Positions 1 through 9,081 of a stretch of DNA of 64,000 nucleotides are shown one piece after another. The translations under genes were made by a program, and so were the position numbers. Below the pieces are notes generated by a model. The model had not been told where the DNA came from. It ran no database searches and saw only the letters and a program-made list of their open reading frames with translations. The stretch is from Reddybacter sp041277045 (GTDB lineage: Bacteria > Pseudomonadota > Gammaproteobacteria > Pseudomonadales > Porticoccaceae). The stretch spans positions 1,496,991 through 1,560,990 of the forward strand of contig JBGFSY010000001.1 in NCBI GenBank assembly GCA_041277045.1, given 5' to 3'. The first letter of the stretch is position 1. Each line of letters opens with the position of its first letter.

Positions 1-30
1 TTGCCTTAGCGTTGGGTTTTTTAATGGTTT

Positions 31-906
31 TTAGCTTTCGAATTTATACCCGTCACCATCACTGACAATTTTACCGGCGGTGGGCGTGGCAAAGTGGGTG
101 CCTAATACAGTGGTTTTGCTATCGCCAAAGCGCTGCATAAATTCGATACGGGTTTTTTCGGCCAGGCTGCTTTCGACATCGGCGCCATCAATCCAGCCAG
201 GTTTGGCCATTTGCAGCGGGTGATGAAACATATCCCCAGTAATGACGGCTTCTTCACCCTCTGACTGGATATGAATGCTGACATGACCGGGGGTGTGGCC
301 GGGCGTGGGGATGAGGCTTATTTCATCACAGATCTTGTGGGTGGAATCAACCAGGTCGACCAGCTCCGCATCGAAGATAGGTTGCAATGCGTGGTCGAGA
401 GCATGGCTTTCATAAGGATCTTCTTCGTCTTTCCAGAAATCCCATTCGGCGGCGCCAAATAAATAGCGGGCATTGGGAAAGGTAGGGATCCATTTGCCAT
501 CGACCAAATGGGTGTTCCAGCCAACGTGATCGAAGTGCAGGTGGGTACAAAGCACGCGGTCAATTTTATCGGCGGGAAAGCCCAGCTTGGCCATGTTTTC
601 GAGGAAGGGCGTATTCATGTTGACCCACTCGTCATACAAGGGTAGCTTTTTACCGTTGCCGGCACAGGTGTCGACAATAATGTTCAAGCCGCCGACGCTA
701 ATTAAGAAGGCATGAATGCTTAAGACCATATCGCCATCAGCGTCGAGAAAGTTGGGCCGTAACCAATCATCGTACGCAGTCAACTCTGCGGCACTTCGGT
801 TGGGAAAGAGAGAGGGAATAGGGGCTTTTATAACCACCTCAACCAGTCGAGTGATGGATACCTTGCCAATTGTCCATCTGAGTTGTTCGTAACGTCGGTC
901 AGTCAT
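31..906 (-). CDS. MBL-fold metallo-hydrolase
   Basis: A 291-aa protein of the metallo-beta-lactamase fold. The signature HxHxDH motif is H122-L-H124-F-D126-H127, and further metal-ligand histidines lie in the TPGHTPGHVS stretch and near the C-terminus (LGTHFATP). The general arrangement matches the quorum-quenching lactonase and glyoxalase-II-like branch of hydrolases, which bind two metal ions and cleave esters, thioesters or lactones; the actual substrate cannot be read from the sequence. No signal peptide is seen, so it is probably cytoplasmic. It stands alone, transcribed away from the coupled hydrolase-mlaA pair, with 259 bp between the divergent starts. The family call is secure; any narrower function is open. 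Confidence 0.85.
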   Translation of the reverse strand: MTDRRYEQLRWTIGKVSITRLVEVVIKAPIPSLFPNRSAAELTAYDDWLRPNFLDADGDMVLSIHAFLISVGGLNIIVDTCAGNGKKLPLYDEWVNMNTPFLENMAKLGFPADKIDRVLCTHLHFDHVGWNTHLVDGKWIPTFPNARYLFGAAEWDFWKDEEDPYESHALDHALQPIFDAELVDLVDSTHKICDEISLIPTPGHTPGHVSIHIQSEGEEAVITGDMFHHPLQMAKPGWIDGADVESSLAEKTRIEFMQRFGDSKTTVLGTHFATPTAGKIVSDGDGYKFES

Positions 907-1165
907 AATAATCTAGGCCTTATTGCGTTGTTATTTGTGGATCGATCTTACCTCAATTCTTGATATTCTGGTTTATCGTGAGTGTAAAACCGCAAAAATG
1001 CTTGAGGGGTAAAGAGAGGTATTGTAATTATTTAGCTGCGCTGTTTATATCGATTCAGTTAGTTGCTGGCTGTCAATAAAAGTGACTGAGTGGGTTTGTA
1101 GCAGAACGGCGCTGAGAAAGTTTTAGGCGTTTTTCCAGGATGGTTCGTTAAAGGGACTGGGTTTA

Positions 1166-2473
1166 ATGTTCAAACAATTAATGGCTGTAGGGTTATGGGT
1201 GGCACTTTACAGTGCGGGGGTGCTTGCGAGCGAAGAGCGACCCAAGGGTGAGTATCCGATTGCAGATCGTTTTGCTGCGACGGTAATTGGCACACCAAAA
1301 TTTTATAAAGCGGCTCTCCCCGCTGAAATACCTGTGAAAGAATATGAATTGCCGGGTTTACATGCTGTGCCAGCGTTGTTTTGGTACAGCGAAAACCTGC
1401 ATTTTTCTGCGGCCCTGCAAAAGGGACGCGCACCCCTAGTGTTCAATATTGCTGGCACGGGCGCGGGTTACAAGTCTATGAAGATGGTGGCCTTGCAAAA
1501 AGCACTGTACCAGGCGGGCTTTCACGTCATTAACCTGTCTTCACCGACCTATCTCAACTTTCTTATCAATGCCTCGCAGTCAAACTTGCCGGGCTTTCTA
1601 CCCGAGGATGCAGAAGATATTTACCGGGTGATGGAACAGGCTTACCAAAAAATCGAAGCCGATGCCGATGTCAGTGAATTTCATGTGATGGGCTACAGCC
1701 TGGGTGCTGCCCACGCCGCTTTTGTTGCGCAACTTGATCAGACGCGGCAGACCTTTAATTTACAGAAAGTTTATATGATCAATCCGCCAGTGGATCTCTA
1801 CAATTCGGTCAGTATTCTTGATCAGCTACTCGACGATCATGTGCAAGGCAGCGTTGAGGGCGTGGGCGTGTTTCTGGATAGAGCGCTCAATCGTTTAGCC
1901 GCGAGTTACGAGCCTAAAGATGGCATGCACTTTGATGGCGATTTTCTTTATGACGCCTATTCATCCTGGGACCCTTCAAAACGCGGTGTTGGGCCGGATG
2001 GGCGTAGCGGCGCAGCTGCCCTGATCGGCACCTCATTTCGCATGAGTTCGGCCAATGTTGTCTTTGCTTCAGATCTGATGTCTCACACGGGTTATATCAT
2101 TCCCGTTGGCAAAGAGTTCGGCCGACGTGAGCGCCTGGACTACTATGCTAAAGCCAGTCATGTGGTGAAATTTACCGAGTACGTTGATCAGATGGTTATT
2201 CCCTATCTACTGCAAAAATATCCGGGGAAAAGCCGACAACAATTACTGGGTGAGGCGAGCCTTCATCATATTGAAGACTTTCTTGCCAGCAATGATCAGG
2301 TACGCGTAGTGACCAACCGTGATGAAATTATTTTGGCCCCGGGTGAGCTGGAATACATGGAGGCTTTGCTGGGAGACCGCATAAAAGTGTTTGACCACGG
2401 GGGGCACTGCGGGAATATCGACAGCAAGGAGAGCGTGGCCGATATGGTGGCATTTTTGAAGGGTGGCCAATAA
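1166..2473 (+). CDS. exported alpha/beta-hydrolase coupled to mlaA
   Basis: A 435-aa protein with an N-terminal signal peptide (about residues 1-22, hydrophobic core followed by VLASEE), so probably periplasmic. The nucleophile elbow GYSLG places Ser178. A late histidine pair in FDHGGHCGN (H411/H414) is suited to act as catalytic base, and the acidic member may be in TNRDE. The fold suggests an esterase, lipase or thioesterase. Its stop codon overlaps the start of the downstream mlaA-type gene (TAATG), so the two are translationally coupled. That coupling suggests a role in envelope lipid turnover, but this is inference from position only. I do not recognise a named subfamily. Confidence 0.75.
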   Translation: MFKQLMAVGLWVALYSAGVLASEERPKGEYPIADRFAATVIGTPKFYKAALPAEIPVKEYELPGLHAVPALFWYSENLHFSAALQKGRAPLVFNIAGTGAGYKSMKMVALQKALYQAGFHVINLSSPTYLNFLINASQSNLPGFLPEDAEDIYRVMEQAYQKIEADADVSEFHVMGYSLGAAHAAFVAQLDQTRQTFNLQKVYMINPPVDLYNSVSILDQLLDDHVQGSVEGVGVFLDRALNRLAASYEPKDGMHFDGDFLYDAYSSWDPSKRGVGPDGRSGAAALIGTSFRMSSANVVFASDLMSHTGYIIPVGKEFGRRERLDYYAKASHVVKFTEYVDQMVIPYLLQKYPGKSRQQLLGEASLHHIEDFLASNDQVRVVTNRDEIILAPGELEYMEALLGDRIKVFDHGGHCGNIDSKESVADMVAFLKGGQ

Positions 2474-3279
2474 TGACCATTAAATTACGGTGCTACGCGG
2501 CTATTTTTGTCATCGCTTTATTGGGTGCCCGATCCTGGGCTGAGGAAGAGAAAGACGATGCTCAAATCAACAGGGAAAAAGTTGAAGGCCTGATGGAAGA
2601 GCAGGCACCCGAGAAATATGAGGTGCAGCGTCTGATAAAACCCCAGGTGCCTGAAAATGCACTCCTGGTTTACGATCCCTGGGAGCCAATGAACCGAGGT
2701 ATTTATAATTTTAATGCCCATTTCGACCGCGCGATATTTCTGCCCACGGTCAGGGGCTATCGGGCGATTACACCGGATGTTGTCGAAAAAGGCGTGAGTA
2801 ATTTCTTCGCCAACTTAGGCGAGGTGAGCAACCTAGTTAACAACCTACTACAGCTGCAATTAAAGTCGAGTGCTATCACCCTGTCGCGCTTCGTGGTGAA
2901 TAGCACCATTGGTGTGGCAGGCCTGAGGGATCCGGCTGAGAAATTTGGCATGCACTCGCAGAAAGAAGATTTTGGTCAGACTCTTGGTTACTGGGGTGTG
3001 GGCAGCGGCCCCTATTTGGTAATGCCGTTTTTTGGCCCCTCGAGTTTGCGCGACGCAACAGGCATGGGCGTTGACTATGTGGTCGATTATAATATCGATT
3101 TGCTGGATGTGAATGACGATGCCAATAAAGACGACATCCGTATTGGCCTCACACTATTAAAAGCGGTCGATGGGCGCAAGAACACGGCCTTTCGTTACTA
3201 TGAAACGGGTTCGCCCTTCGAGTATGAGCTGGTACGTTTTGCCCATCGTCAGTTGCGAGAAATACAGATCGAAAAATAG
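2473..3279 (+). CDS. mlaA: MlaA/VacJ family protein, phospholipid transport
   Basis: A 268-aa member of the MlaA (VacJ) family, whose characterised member extracts mislocalised phospholipid from the outer leaflet of the outer membrane and passes it to MlaC. The family core is clear: YDPWEPMNRGIYNFN near residue 74, a conserved helical middle, then DFGQTLGYWGVGSGPYLVMPFFGPSSLRD. The N-terminus is a signal peptide ending around SWA/EEE, but no lipobox cysteine follows the hydrophobic stretch (the only early Cys is residue 7), unlike the E. coli lipoprotein. It starts inside the stop codon of the upstream hydrolase. No mlaBCDEF genes are in the window. Confidence 0.9.
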   Translation: MTIKLRCYAAIFVIALLGARSWAEEEKDDAQINREKVEGLMEEQAPEKYEVQRLIKPQVPENALLVYDPWEPMNRGIYNFNAHFDRAIFLPTVRGYRAITPDVVEKGVSNFFANLGEVSNLVNNLLQLQLKSSAITLSRFVVNSTIGVAGLRDPAEKFGMHSQKEDFGQTLGYWGVGSGPYLVMPFFGPSSLRDATGMGVDYVVDYNIDLLDVNDDANKDDIRIGLTLLKAVDGRKNTAFRYYETGSPFEYELVRFAHRQLREIQIEK

Positions 3280-3341
3280 CGGCTTTATGCTGCGCTTTTT
3301 GTGGTCTGATAACAGCGTGTTTTTAAGGCAGGAGGGTTTAG

Positions 3342-4070
3342 ATGGAAAGTTATGAGCAGTTGATTTCTACTCTGGCCCTGGTGCTCGGTGTTGGTTGGGC
3401 CAGTGGTATTAATCTTTATGCCGCTGTTGCCGTGCTGGGTTTTGCCGGAGCCACGGGTAATGTCGCACTGCCAGCGGAGCTGGAAACATTACAGGATCCG
3501 CTTGTCATCGGTATCGCCTGCCTGATGTATGTGGTCGAATTTTTTGCCGATAAAACACCGGGCGTCGATAGCGTCTGGGATGCTGTGCATACCTTTATAC
3601 GCATCCCCGCTGGCGCGATGCTGGCGGCGGGTGCTGTGGGCGATGTCACGCCGGCGCTGGAAATTGGTGCCGCTCTACTCGGTGGTTCTATGGCCATGGG
3701 TAGTCACTTTACCAAGGCCTCGACGCGTTTATTGATCAACACCTCGCCGGAACCCTTTAGTAATTGGGGTGCATCTATTAGCGAAGACCTGATGGTCTTT
3801 GGTGGGCTGTGGGCAATGCTCAACTACCCCCTGGCCTTCCTCGGTTTGATGCTGGTGTTTATTCTTTTGGTTATCTGGATGCTGCCGAAATTATGGCGCG
3901 TGGTGCGCGCAGTGTTTCGGCGCATAGGTGGCAGGCTGGGGCTTGTTAAAAAACAGCCAGACGATACGGGCGGTGGTGAGGATGGGTTGATGCCGGATCC
4001 ACCCCTTGTGGCAAGCGCTGATAAACCCGCTACTCCAGTGGGTGTCGGTTCTCCATTCAAGGATAGGTAG
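3342..4070 (+). CDS. DUF4126 family membrane protein
   Basis: A 242-aa integral membrane protein with the DUF4126 pattern: a start rich in small residues (GVGWASGINLYAAVAVLGF), the conserved stretch VEFFADKTPGVDSVWDAVHTFIRIPAGA, and a final strongly hydrophobic helix (about residues 165-187) followed by a basic stretch and a proline-rich cytoplasmic tail. A good Shine-Dalgarno (GGAGGG at about 3331-3337) precedes the ATG. It follows mlaA by 62 bp in the same direction and may share its transcript. The family has no established function; the aspartate-rich motif in a membrane setting hints at transport but does not prove it. Confidence 0.8.
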   Translation: MESYEQLISTLALVLGVGWASGINLYAAVAVLGFAGATGNVALPAELETLQDPLVIGIACLMYVVEFFADKTPGVDSVWDAVHTFIRIPAGAMLAAGAVGDVTPALEIGAALLGGSMAMGSHFTKASTRLLINTSPEPFSNWGASISEDLMVFGGLWAMLNYPLAFLGLMLVFILLVIWMLPKLWRVVRAVFRRIGGRLGLVKKQPDDTGGGEDGLMPDPPLVASADKPATPVGVGSPFKDR

Positions 4071-4078
4071 AGCAGATT

Positions 4079-4609
4079 GTGAGCGAGCCAGTCGATAGTT
4101 CTGTGCCAGATGATTCTGTATTAGATAACTCCGTATCAGATGATTTTTTGTCAGAACAACCTGAGCCTGTAAAACCAGTGTCGGCAAAAAACCTGCGCCT
4201 TGGCGCGATGAATATATTGGCGCGCAGGGAGCACTCGCGCAAAGAAGTCAGGGATAAATTACTGAAGAAATTTGATCCTAGCGCTGAACTTCTCGATGCC
4301 GTGTTAGACAAACTGGTTGTCGATGACCTTCTATCGGATCAGCGCTTTAGCGAAGCCTTTGTGCGCTGGCGAGTGGGCAAGGGGCAGGGGGCAGTAAGAA
4401 TTCGCATGGAACTGCGCGAGCGTGGTGTCGATGGTGATGCAGTCTTACGCGAATGTGATGTCGACTGGTTTGCCCTGGCTGTAGAAGTGGCACATAAGCG
4501 TTTTGGTGCAAGCCCCGCCATTGATCCGAAGCAGCGAGCTAAGCGCATGCGCTTTTTGCAGTACCGGGGTTTCAATGGTGAACAGATTCGGGCTGCCTTG
4601 CATGATTAA
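4079..4609 (+). CDS. recX: Regulatory protein RecX
   Basis: A 176-aa RecX, the modulator that binds within the RecA filament groove and inhibits its activity. The three-helix repeats are visible (ILARREHSRKEVRDKLLKKF, LDKLVVDDLLSDQRFSEAFVRWR, then the C-terminal RMRFLQYRGFNGEQIRAAL). The likely start is GTG at 4079, which gives a roughly 40-residue acidic, Ser/Asp-rich N-terminal extension absent from short RecX proteins; an internal ATG at 4208 would remove it. In many gammaproteobacteria recX directly follows recA and precedes alaS. Here alaS lies 1.7 kb downstream, but recA is not upstream, so the locus appears rearranged. Confidence 0.88.
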   Translation: MSEPVDSSVPDDSVLDNSVSDDFLSEQPEPVKPVSAKNLRLGAMNILARREHSRKEVRDKLLKKFDPSAELLDAVLDKLVVDDLLSDQRFSEAFVRWRVGKGQGAVRIRMELRERGVDGDAVLRECDVDWFALAVEVAHKRFGASPAIDPKQRAKRMRFLQYRGFNGEQIRAALHD

Positions 4610-4659
4610 TCCGGCATCGGCTTGAAAGTACGACAATCAATAAGAGGCTTTAAAGAATA

Positions 4660-5487
4660 GTGAAACGTCATCTGCATGTTTTGTTGTGGCTCTGCGGCAC
4701 ATTATTTATGCCCTTGGCCGCGGCCTTAGAGTTTCAGGGCGCCTGGCAGCAGGGTGCCATGCTGGTCGGGCACACAGAACCGGGTAATACCGTGGTTTTT
4801 CAGGATCGTGCCGTCAGCCTAACGCCGCAGGGGTATTTTGTGATTGGCCTCAGTCGGGATGTTAAAAGCCCTGTGGTGGTGAATGTACATAATGGTAAAG
4901 ACGGTCAGCAATACAGCTACTCGGTGGAGCAGCGGGAATACAAGGTACAGCGGGTCGATGGCGTGCCCCAGCGCACAGTGACCCCACCCTCTACCGAGGT
5001 GCTTGAGCGCATTCGCCGCGAAGGGCGCTTGGTGCGACAGGCGCGAGCGGATAATGATCAGCGTGAAGATTTTCTCCAAGGTTTTATCAAGCCCCTCGAA
5101 GGGCCAATTACCGGCGTTTACGGTAGCCAGCGGGTTTACAACGGCGTGCCGAAGAACCCCCATTATGGCCTCGATATTGCCCGGCCCACGGGCACGGTGG
5201 TGCTTGCGCCGGCGGCCGGCATTGTCAAACTGGTGCACGCCGATATGTATTATTCAGGTGGTACGCTGGTGCTCGACCACGGCTATGGCTTGACCTCTTC
5301 TTTTATTCACCTTAGCGGTGCATTAGTGAAAGAGGGCCAGCGAGTGGAGGCGGGTGATGCCATTGCCAAGGTGGGTTCTACCGGCCGTGCCACCGGCCCT
5401 CATCTCGATTGGCGCGTTAACTGGTTTAGTGTGCGACTCGATCCTGCCCTGGTGTTGGAGTATTTTCCCGCTGCTAGCGGGCAATAA
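4660..5487 (+). CDS. M23 family metallopeptidase, periplasmic
   Basis: A 275-aa exported peptidase with a signal peptide (residues 1-22, ending LAAALEF), an N-terminal beta-rich region, and a C-terminal LytM/M23 domain. The zinc site is visible as HYGLD (HxxxD) and GPHLDWRVNW, the HLDW variant of the usual HxH motif that is common in this subgroup. M23 enzymes of this type cleave peptidoglycan cross-bridges or stem peptides. A GTG start is used, with AGAGG about 12 nt upstream. It lies 50 bp after recX in the same direction. Confidence 0.87.
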   Translation: MKRHLHVLLWLCGTLFMPLAAALEFQGAWQQGAMLVGHTEPGNTVVFQDRAVSLTPQGYFVIGLSRDVKSPVVVNVHNGKDGQQYSYSVEQREYKVQRVDGVPQRTVTPPSTEVLERIRREGRLVRQARADNDQREDFLQGFIKPLEGPITGVYGSQRVYNGVPKNPHYGLDIARPTGTVVLAPAAGIVKLVHADMYYSGGTLVLDHGYGLTSSFIHLSGALVKEGQRVEAGDAIAKVGSTGRATGPHLDWRVNWFSVRLDPALVLEYFPAASGQ

Positions 5488-5611
5488 TAGTCTTGTTTCT
5501 TTTCTCCCCGCTTTTTCCTGTTTGAACATATCCTCGCAAGCATGGTGTTAGGGCGGCTATTGCCTTAAAATTCACCGCCTGTAAATGGGCCTGCGCTGCG
5601 GATGAAAATAT

Positions 5612-5809
5612 ATGATCGATAAACAGCTACTGAGTATTCTGGTTTGTCCCGTCACTAAGGCACCCCTCGAATACGACCGTGAACATGAAGAACTGGTTTG
5701 CTATGCCAGTGGTTTGGCTTACCCCATCCTCGATGGCATACCAGTGATGCTGGAAAGTGAAGCGCGAGAGCTGAGCACTGAAGAAAAAGAGCAGGGCCGC
5801 AAGCGCTAA
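5612..5809 (+). CDS. Trm112-like small protein
   Basis: A 65-aa protein of the Trm112/YcaR family: LLSILVCPVTKAPLEYDREHEELVCYASGLAYPILDGIPVMLESEAREL is characteristic. Family members are small beta proteins; eukaryotic and archaeal Trm112 activates methyltransferases, while the bacterial role is poorly defined. It keeps only part of a zinc-ribbon pattern (CPVTKAPL has one Cys), as is usual in proteobacterial copies. In many gammaproteobacteria it sits between lpxK and kdsB; here it lies between an M23 peptidase and a HIT protein. Confidence 0.85.
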   Translation: MIDKQLLSILVCPVTKAPLEYDREHEELVCYASGLAYPILDGIPVMLESEARELSTEEKEQGRKR

Positions 5810-5876
5810 TTCACCCTGCTGATTTGCCTTAATAGGGCGACGGCACAGTACGAACACACTTTGAGGATGAGGGTAT

Positions 5877-6227
5877 ATGTCAGAAGAAACGCTGTTCAGC
5901 AAAATTATTAAGGGTGAAATTCCGGCTGACATTATTTATCAAGACGAGCATTGCATCGCCATTAAAGATATCGCGCCCAAGGCTCCGGTGCATTTATTGG
6001 TGATTCCGCGGAAAATCATTCCCCGTATTATCGATGCCGAGACAGAAGACCAAGCCTTACTGGGCCATTTGATGCTGGCCGCTGGCAAGATCGCTGAAGA
6101 GGCTGGTGTTGGCGATGCCTTTCGTCTGATCATCAATAATGGCGCCGGTGCCGGGCAAACGGTGTTTCATTTGCACGTACATATACTGGGCGGCAAGAAT
6201 TTTTCTGAATCTTCGTTGGGCTTTTAG
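5877..6227 (+). CDS. hinT: HIT family nucleotide-binding hydrolase (HinT-like)
   Basis: A 116-aa histidine-triad protein. The active site HLHVHILGG (HxHxHxx) is at the C-terminus, and the N-terminal TLFSKIIKGEIPADIIYQDE is typical of the HinT/PKCI branch, a purine nucleoside phosphoramidase that removes AMP from adenylated amines, including mis-released aminoacyl-AMP from tRNA synthetases. Its position directly before alaS fits that chemistry but may be coincidental. GAGG precedes the ATG by about 8 nt. Confidence 0.9.
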   Translation: MSEETLFSKIIKGEIPADIIYQDEHCIAIKDIAPKAPVHLLVIPRKIIPRIIDAETEDQALLGHLMLAAGKIAEEAGVGDAFRLIINNGAGAGQTVFHLHVHILGGKNFSESSLGF

Positions 6228-6296
6228 TTCTCGGTTTTTAGCACGCCAACTTTTCTTTTAAAATTTATTTGATGCTCCAAGTGGGGCGGGACTCAT

Positions 6297-8906
6297 ATGT
6301 TAGACGTAAAATCGAGTGCGGACATCCGCCAGGCCTTTCTGGACTTCTTTGCCGAGCGCGACCACCGCGTTGTCGCCAGCAGCTCTTTGGTGCCGGGTAA
6401 TGACCCCACCCTGTTGTTCACCAATGCCGGCATGGTGCAGTTTAAGGATGTTTTTCTCGGCGCCGAGCAGCGCGATTATCAACGTGCCACCAGCTCCCAG
6501 CGCTGTGTGCGCGCCGGTGGCAAGCACAATGATTTAGAAAACGTCGGTTATACCGCCCGCCACCACACCTTCTTTGAAATGCTCGGCAACTTTAGCTTTG
6601 GCGATTATTTTAAGCGCGATGCCATCAAGCTGGCCTGGACTTTCCTCACCGAAGTATTAGGCCTACCCGAAGAACGCCTCTGGATTACTGTACATATTTC
6701 CGATGCCGAAGCCGAAAAAATCTGGCTGGAGGAGATGGGCGTTAGCGCTGAGCGCTTTTCCCGCCTCGACGAAGACAACTTCTGGCAAATGGGCGACACT
6801 GGCCCCTGCGGCCCCTGCTCTGAAATCTTTTATGACCACGGTGCCGATGTGCCGGGTGGCCCACCGGGCAGTGAGGATGACGACCTTGATCGCTATATCG
6901 AAATCTGGAACCTGGTGTTTATGCAGTACGAGCGCGACCGCGATGGCGAGATGACGCCTCTGCCCAAGCCGTCCATCGATACCGGTATGGGCCTGGAGCG
7001 TATCGCCGCGATTATGCAGGGGGTGCACAGCAACTACGAGATTGACCTCTTCCAGCACCTGATTAAAGCGGCGGCCGAGGCGACGCACTGCACCGACCTC
7101 GAACACAAGTCGTTGCGGGTGATTGCCGACCACATTCGCTCGTCGTCTTTCTTGATTGTCGACGGCGTGCTGCCTTCGAATGAGGGGCGCGGTTATGTGC
7201 TGCGGCGCATTATTCGTCGCGCCCTGCGCCACGGCCATAAGCTGGGCATGACGGGCATCTTCTTTAATACCCTGGTTGTGCCATTGGTCGAGCAAATGGG
7301 TGCGGCCTATCCCGAGCTTGCCGCTAAACAGGCCCTGGTTGAAAAAGCCCTGCTGGCTGAAGAGGCGCAATTCAGTAAAACCCTCGATAAGGGCATGGGT
7401 GTGTTGACGGCGGCGCTTGCCGACTTGTCGGGCAAAATGATACCCGGTGAGGTGGTCTTTAAACTCTACGATACCTACGGCTTCCCCCTCGATTTAACCA
7501 ACGACATTGCCCGCGAGCAGGGCTATGAGCTGGATGAAGCGGGCTACAAAAGCTGCATGGAAGAGCAAAAAACCCGCGCCCGTGCGGCCAGCCGCTTTGG
7601 TGTTGATTACACCGCACAGCTCGACATCGCCGGTGAAACAGCCTTTGTTGGCTATCAAGCCTTGCAGGCCAGCGCAAAAATCACCGGACTGTTTCTCGAA
7701 GGTGTAGTGGTTGGCGCATTGAATGCTGGTGACGAAGCTATGCTAGTACTCGACAGCACTGCTTTTTATGCCGAGTCCGGCGGCCAGGCCGGTGACCGTG
7801 GTGAATTACTCACTGCGGGGGGGCGCTTTGTCGTCAGTGATTGCCAGAAGCAGGGTGATAACCATATCCACATTGGTCGCTTGGTCGAGGGTGCAATGGC
7901 TGTCGGCGAAGCCGTTACCGCCCAGGTCGATGCCGACAAGCGACAGGCGACAGCGGTCAATCACTCGGCGACTCACCTGTTGCACGCAGCCTTGCAAGAA
8001 GTGCTGGGCGAACACGTCGTGCAAAAGGGTTCATTAGTGGATGCCGAGCGTTTGCGTTTTGACTTTGCCAACCCCCAGGCGATGACGGCGGATGAAGTTA
8101 AAGCCGTTGAAGCTATAGTCAATAAGCAAATTCGCCACAACAGTGCGGTGCAAACCGAACTGATGTCGATGGAGGACGCTCAGAATAGCGGTGCGATGGC
8201 GCTGTTTGGCGAGAAGTACGGCGACAGTGTGCGCGTACTGACCATGGGCGATGGTTTTTCTGTCGAGCTTTGTGGCGGCACCCACGCCCAGCGCACCGGG
8301 GATATTGGCTTGTTTCACATTACTTCCGAGTCGGGTGTGGCGGCTGGTGTGCGCCGGGTCGAAGCGGTGGCCGGTGCCCCTGCTCTGGCCTGGTTTGGCG
8401 AACTTGAGCAAACACTCGATAACGTCACCTCAACATTAAAAGCCGGGCGGGCTACGGTGCTGGATAAGGCGGCGACGCTGGTCGAAACGAATCGCGCCTT
8501 AAATAAAGAGCTGGAAGCTTTGAAGGTGAAGCTGGCCAGTGCCTCGGGTGGTGACTTGCTCGATGAGGCAAAAACCATTGCCGGTGTTCTAGTGTTGGCT
8601 AAAAAGATTGAGGGTGCTGACGCCAAAACTCTGCGCGATATGCTCGACCAGTTGCGCTCGCGCATGGATAAGGGCGTGATACTACTGGCCGCTGAGAGCG
8701 ATGGAAAGATTGCCCTGAGTGCTGGCGTTACCAAAAACCTTACCGCTGATATTAAGGCGGGCACATTAATGCAGTTCGTTGCGCCGCAAATTGGCGGCAA
8801 GGGCGGTGGTCGCCCGGATATGGCTCAGGGCGGCGGCACCGACAGTGCTGCACTGCCGGGGGCCCTCGACTCGGTCTTTACCTGGGTTGAAGAGTGCCTA
8901 GGTTGA
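6297..8906 (+). CDS. alaS: Alanine--tRNA ligase
   Basis: An 869-aa alanyl-tRNA synthetase of standard length. The class II catalytic domain is N-terminal (FTNAGMVQFKDVFLG, then FFEMLGNFSFGDYFK). The editing domain carries H556xxxH560 (NHSATHLLHA) and C659GGTH663, the zinc ligands of the deacylation site. The C-terminal domain ends in the glycine-rich IGGKGGGRPDMAQGGG. It charges tRNA-Ala and hydrolyses mischarged Ser or Gly. ATG start after a GGGGCGGG purine run. It is followed by lysC, csrA and tRNA-Ser, a conserved gammaproteobacterial order. Confidence 0.98.
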   Translation: MLDVKSSADIRQAFLDFFAERDHRVVASSSLVPGNDPTLLFTNAGMVQFKDVFLGAEQRDYQRATSSQRCVRAGGKHNDLENVGYTARHHTFFEMLGNFSFGDYFKRDAIKLAWTFLTEVLGLPEERLWITVHISDAEAEKIWLEEMGVSAERFSRLDEDNFWQMGDTGPCGPCSEIFYDHGADVPGGPPGSEDDDLDRYIEIWNLVFMQYERDRDGEMTPLPKPSIDTGMGLERIAAIMQGVHSNYEIDLFQHLIKAAAEATHCTDLEHKSLRVIADHIRSSSFLIVDGVLPSNEGRGYVLRRIIRRALRHGHKLGMTGIFFNTLVVPLVEQMGAAYPELAAKQALVEKALLAEEAQFSKTLDKGMGVLTAALADLSGKMIPGEVVFKLYDTYGFPLDLTNDIAREQGYELDEAGYKSCMEEQKTRARAASRFGVDYTAQLDIAGETAFVGYQALQASAKITGLFLEGVVVGALNAGDEAMLVLDSTAFYAESGGQAGDRGELLTAGGRFVVSDCQKQGDNHIHIGRLVEGAMAVGEAVTAQVDADKRQATAVNHSATHLLHAALQEVLGEHVVQKGSLVDAERLRFDFANPQAMTADEVKAVEAIVNKQIRHNSAVQTELMSMEDAQNSGAMALFGEKYGDSVRVLTMGDGFSVELCGGTHAQRTGDIGLFHITSESGVAAGVRRVEAVAGAPALAWFGELEQTLDNVTSTLKAGRATVLDKAATLVETNRALNKELEALKVKLASASGGDLLDEAKTIAGVLVLAKKIEGADAKTLRDMLDQLRSRMDKGVILLAAESDGKIALSAGVTKNLTADIKAGTLMQFVAPQIGGKGGGRPDMAQGGGTDSAALPGALDSVFTWVEECLG

Positions 8907-9081
8907 AGGCCAGTTAAGTACTTGAATGCCCAAGCTTGTTCTGTTTAATCGGGTTTCGCTTTCTGGTTGGTTAGTGTACATTTGCGCCCCCTCGTCGATG
9001 GGTGCCAATTCGCTGGATGCTGGCATTAGCCAAAATGCGATTTTGCAGCGCCCATCCACACTGTTAGCGGTCGAGTTGAAA

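Noticed and set aside
8907..9081. Lysine riboswitch upstream of lysC
   Set aside because: The region is only 175 bp and shows no recognisable L-box helices or terminator before the start codon.
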